DNA from: Hyperoodon ampullatus
Taxonomy: Eukaryota > Chordata > Mammalia > Artiodactyla > Ziphiidae
Reading direction: 5' to 3'
Length of the DNA: 64,000 nucleotides
Assembly: GCA_949752795.1 (NCBI GenBank)
Contig: OX457056.1
Coordinates: forward strand, 89,984,942 to 90,048,941
Part shown: positions 61,472 through 64,000 of the stretch, piece after piece
Layout: each line of letters starts with the position of its first letter
How positions within the stretch are numbered: the first letter of the stretch is position 1
Translations under genes and position numbers: made by a program
The notes under the pieces: model-generated
What the model was told of the DNA's origin: nothing
Database searches by the model: none
What the model saw: the letters and a program-made list of their open reading frames with translations, nothing else

Positions 61472-61961
61472 GGAATATTACTCAGCCATAAAAAAGAATG
61501 AAATAATGCCATTTACAGCAACAGGGATGGACTTACAGATGATCATACTAAGTGAAGTAACTCAGAGAAAGGCAAATATCATGACATCACTTCTATGTGG
61601 AATCCAAAAAAATGATACAAATGAACTTACATACAAAACAGAAATAGACCCACAGACATAGAAAACAAACATGATTACCAAAGGGGAAAGGGGAGGAGGG
61701 ATAAATTAGGAGTTTGGGGTTAACGTATACACACGACTGTATATAAAACAGATAGCCAACAAGGACCTACTGTATAGCACAGGGAACTACACTCAATATT
61801 TTATAATAACCTATAAGGGAAAAGAATCTGAAAAAGAAAAAAAATATATATATATATATAAAATATATAACTGAACCACTTTGCTGTACACCTGAAACTA
61901 ATGTAACATTGTAAATCAGCTATATTTCAATGTAAAAAAATTTAAATTTAAATTAAAAAAA
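61364..61961 (+). mobile_element. U6-L1 chimeric retrocopy
   Basis: U6 snRNA sequence (to about 61471) passes straight into the 3' end of L1 in the same orientation (tggaatattactcagccata) and runs through the L1 3' UTR to an A-rich tail. One 16-base duplication encloses the whole unit: agaaagaagaaaccaa (61348-61363) and agaaagacgaaaccaa (61962-61977). This is the signature of template switching during a single L1 insertion event. Confidence 0.93.
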
Positions 61962-63134
61962 AGAAAGACGAAACCAAGAAGTGAGTTCAAGAGAGAAACA
62001 TGAAAGCCACCAAATCCACCCCTCTCAACCCTACAAGAGCCAGGAAGTAGAATAAGTAAGTTTACCTTCTGCAAGATTAACTTTACAATCGATAATACAC
62101 AATGGATCAGGGCAAGCTGGCTTTTTAAAACTCAAGAAGAAAATGGGCTTGTACTTTGAAAAAAACTTTTTTTAAATAAAAGGAAAACAATAAAACCTTG
62201 AAAGCTATAGGGAGTAGAAAGAGATAATGGAAAATCCTGAGTCTTAATTAGGTGTGGAGAAAAACTGGTAATACATGAAACTGCCAAGGTAGACTTTTAA
62301 TTACTTATCTCTAGAACACTGTTTCAGAGAGTGAACAATGAATAAGACAATAACAAAGACCAGAAAAAGGAGGCAAAATAGGTGAATACCTACAGAAAGA
62401 TTGCTTAATCTGGACTGGGCAGTATTTCATTTGTTCAGCATTTTTAAGGAAGGAAATATTCCACATAGAGAAAAATTCAAATAGGTAAAGCATATCTCTT
62501 TAAGATTCCTAACATCTTTCATAATTTTATTAAAGCTCAGTGAAATAGAACCCTTGTTCTCCACCTTCTTAAATGGAGAGTGCTAATTTTTAACATTTCT
62601 TTGTTGCCCCAAGGTCTTTACAATGAGCAGCAAAAATTTCTCAGTGCCAGAGTAAAGTTCCTCAGGGCGGGGGAGGGGGAAGTATTTGTCTCTCTGCTAA
62701 GCTGCCCAAGAGTGCTGCCTGCTTTAGGCTCTTGCCCCTTGGAATGTATCCTCCTTCCCCATTATATACAGGCTCAGTGGTCACCATCTCTACTGGTGTA
62801 GAGATACCTGCACCAGTAGTTCTATCCACCTCCATTTCCAATTTGTTTGCCATTAATTATAGATCTGGGAAACAAACAAACAAAAGCCAGTTTTTAGATT
62901 TGTTTTCAAAGCAAAAATGAACATGCTACGAAAGAGGACCTTGGGAAATATTTTTAATGGCAGAGTGAACAGCTATGTCATTGTTCATCTTTTTTGTATT
63001 TTTACTTTTTAATCATTGGTTGTGTTCTGATTAATTTACGTGGCAACCTCTGGATAAGTAAGGTGCTACCATATATTCAAATAACTGAAGTAAAATAGAG
63101 GCAGCACAGGAAAAGAGATAATATTGCTGCAGTA

Positions 63135-63300
63135 GAAAGAGCATGGAGCTCTACCATTAGAACTGGGTTCCAGTCCCAGCTCTGCCTCTAATCAGCAGCA
63201 TGAACACTCATACCCACCATGGAGAGGTATTCTGAAGACTAAAAAAGATAAAGTGCCTGCCTCCATACCTGGCACATATAGAGCTCATATAGGCAAGCTA
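63135..63300 (+). repeat. MIR element
   Basis: Plus-oriented MIR: agagcatggagctctaccat, actgggttccagtcccagct, gcctccatacctggcacata. Confidence 0.82.
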
Positions 63301-63454
63301 GATTGTTATTTTAAAAATCATTGAACATGTATGGAAATTTGGATGTGTGTCTAATATGCTCAACAGGGATTATGAGAAAGCCAAAATTCAATCTGTAAGA
63401 AAAGAATCAACTTTAAATTATTTTAGGTAAAACAGAGTTAATTAAGTTTCTGGA

Positions 63455-63610
63455 ATTTTAAAGCTGGAAGAGACTGGCAAACCTACAGTCCTGCCTCTCC
63501 ATCGTAAAGATGAGGAAACTTGACTTGGCCAGGGTCATAGAGCTAATTAGAATGTAAAGGGCAGGACTGGAACCCAGGTTTTCTAATGTCTAATCCAAGG
63601 CTCTAAAGCA
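63455..63610 (-). repeat. MIR-like repeat
   Basis: The pattern ttttaaagctggaagagact, catcgtaaagatgaggaaac and ggcaggactggaacccaggt is a common mammalian MIR-type arrangement in inverted orientation. The exact family is unsure. Confidence 0.6.
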
Positions 63611-63629
63611 AATATGAATTAATCTAGAA

Positions 63630-63851
63630 CAGAAGTTGGCAAACGTTTTCTATAAAGGGCCAGATAGTAAATTGTTTAGGCTTTGCAATGCATACAGTCT
63701 CTGTTGCAATTGTTTAACTATGCCATTGTAGAGCAAAAGCTGTCACAGATAATATACAAATGAAAGGGCATGGATGTGTTTCAATAAAACTTTATTTACA
63801 AAATAGGCTGCAGGCTGTATCTGGCTCACGGGCTGCAGTTTGCTGATCCTG
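63630..63851. repeat. hAT-type MITE
   Basis: A 222-base element with terminal inverted repeats cagaagttggcaaac and gtttgctgatcctg. The flanking 8-mers atctagaa (63622-63629) and acctggaa (63852-63859) look like a decayed hAT 8-base target duplication. The inner sequence ataaagggccagatagtaaa is a widespread mammalian family. Confidence 0.82.
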
Positions 63852-64000
63852 ACCTGGAACAAGTTGACAGACCCTTTAGATAAAGGAAAATGATGGGTAT
63901 AATTTCAAATCAACAAATCTATAGTCAATACAGTAAAAAACTGGATGACAAAAAGAGAACTCAGAAGATTGATTTTATACATGTATGTGTGTGCATATGT

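Larger units (their letters stand above)
33791..64000 (-). other. CORIN intron 5' of LDLa 1 (at least 30 kb, partial)
   Basis: No CORIN exon was found to the right of the LDLa repeat 1 exon. I looked for the first Frizzled and transmembrane exons by conserved peptide and did not see them. The stretch holds the repeats listed separately. Parts I cannot assign are 33800-34890, 35310-38680, 40740-43290, 45130-45880, 46380-46930, 47110-48760, 48870-49200, 49450-50620, 51610-52340, 58430-59390 and 61980-63130. Confidence 0.75.

Noticed and set aside
1..64000. CRISPR arrays, operons, prophage or integron-like systems
   Set aside because: The window is mammalian intronic DNA; the regular repeats found are microsatellites, SINEs and LINEs, and no evenly spaced identical repeats with unique spacers were seen.

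Overview
This 64 kb window is nuclear DNA of a mammal, almost certainly a cetacean. Eleven short tRNA-Glu-derived SINEs of the internally deleted CHR type and three longer CHR-1 copies are present. Many have clean target-site duplications and little divergence. LINE-1, L2, MIR, MaLR LTR and hAT fossils complete a placental repeat landscape. No ruminant Bov-B or Bov-tA elements were seen. A toothed whale is an inference that I cannot prove from this window.

The only host gene I can support is CORIN, the cardiac type II transmembrane serine protease that activates natriuretic peptides. It lies on the minus strand. Eight consecutive internal exons run from about 33.8 kb down to 2.1 kb: LDL-receptor class A repeats 1 to 4, a six-cysteine linker module, the two exons of Frizzled domain 2, and LDLa repeat 5. 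All have AG/GT boundaries, joining phases and no internal stop, giving 1044 coding bases. The transmembrane and first Frizzled exons should lie to the right of the window. The last LDLa repeats, SRCR region and protease domain should lie to the left.

Everything else is intronic. The left 34 kb is the exon-bearing part, with introns of 0.8 to 8.9 kb filled by SINEs, L1 tails, MIR and L2. The 10.3 to 13.2 kb part holds a large inverted repeat beside a probable retroviral LTR. The right 30 kb is one uninterrupted intron that has collected the largest insertions: an L1 nested in a CHR-1 SINE (43.3 to 45.1 kb), a nearly complete but inactivated L1 carrying two younger SINEs (52.3 to 57.9 kb), and a U6 snRNA-L1 chimeric retrocopy (61.4 to 62.0 kb).

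I found no bacterial-type system, no CRISPR, no functional RNA gene and no previously undescribed protein system. The most interesting items are structural: the U6-L1 chimera, the inverted repeat, the nested insertions with readable target duplications, and the degenerate LDLa-like CORIN module.
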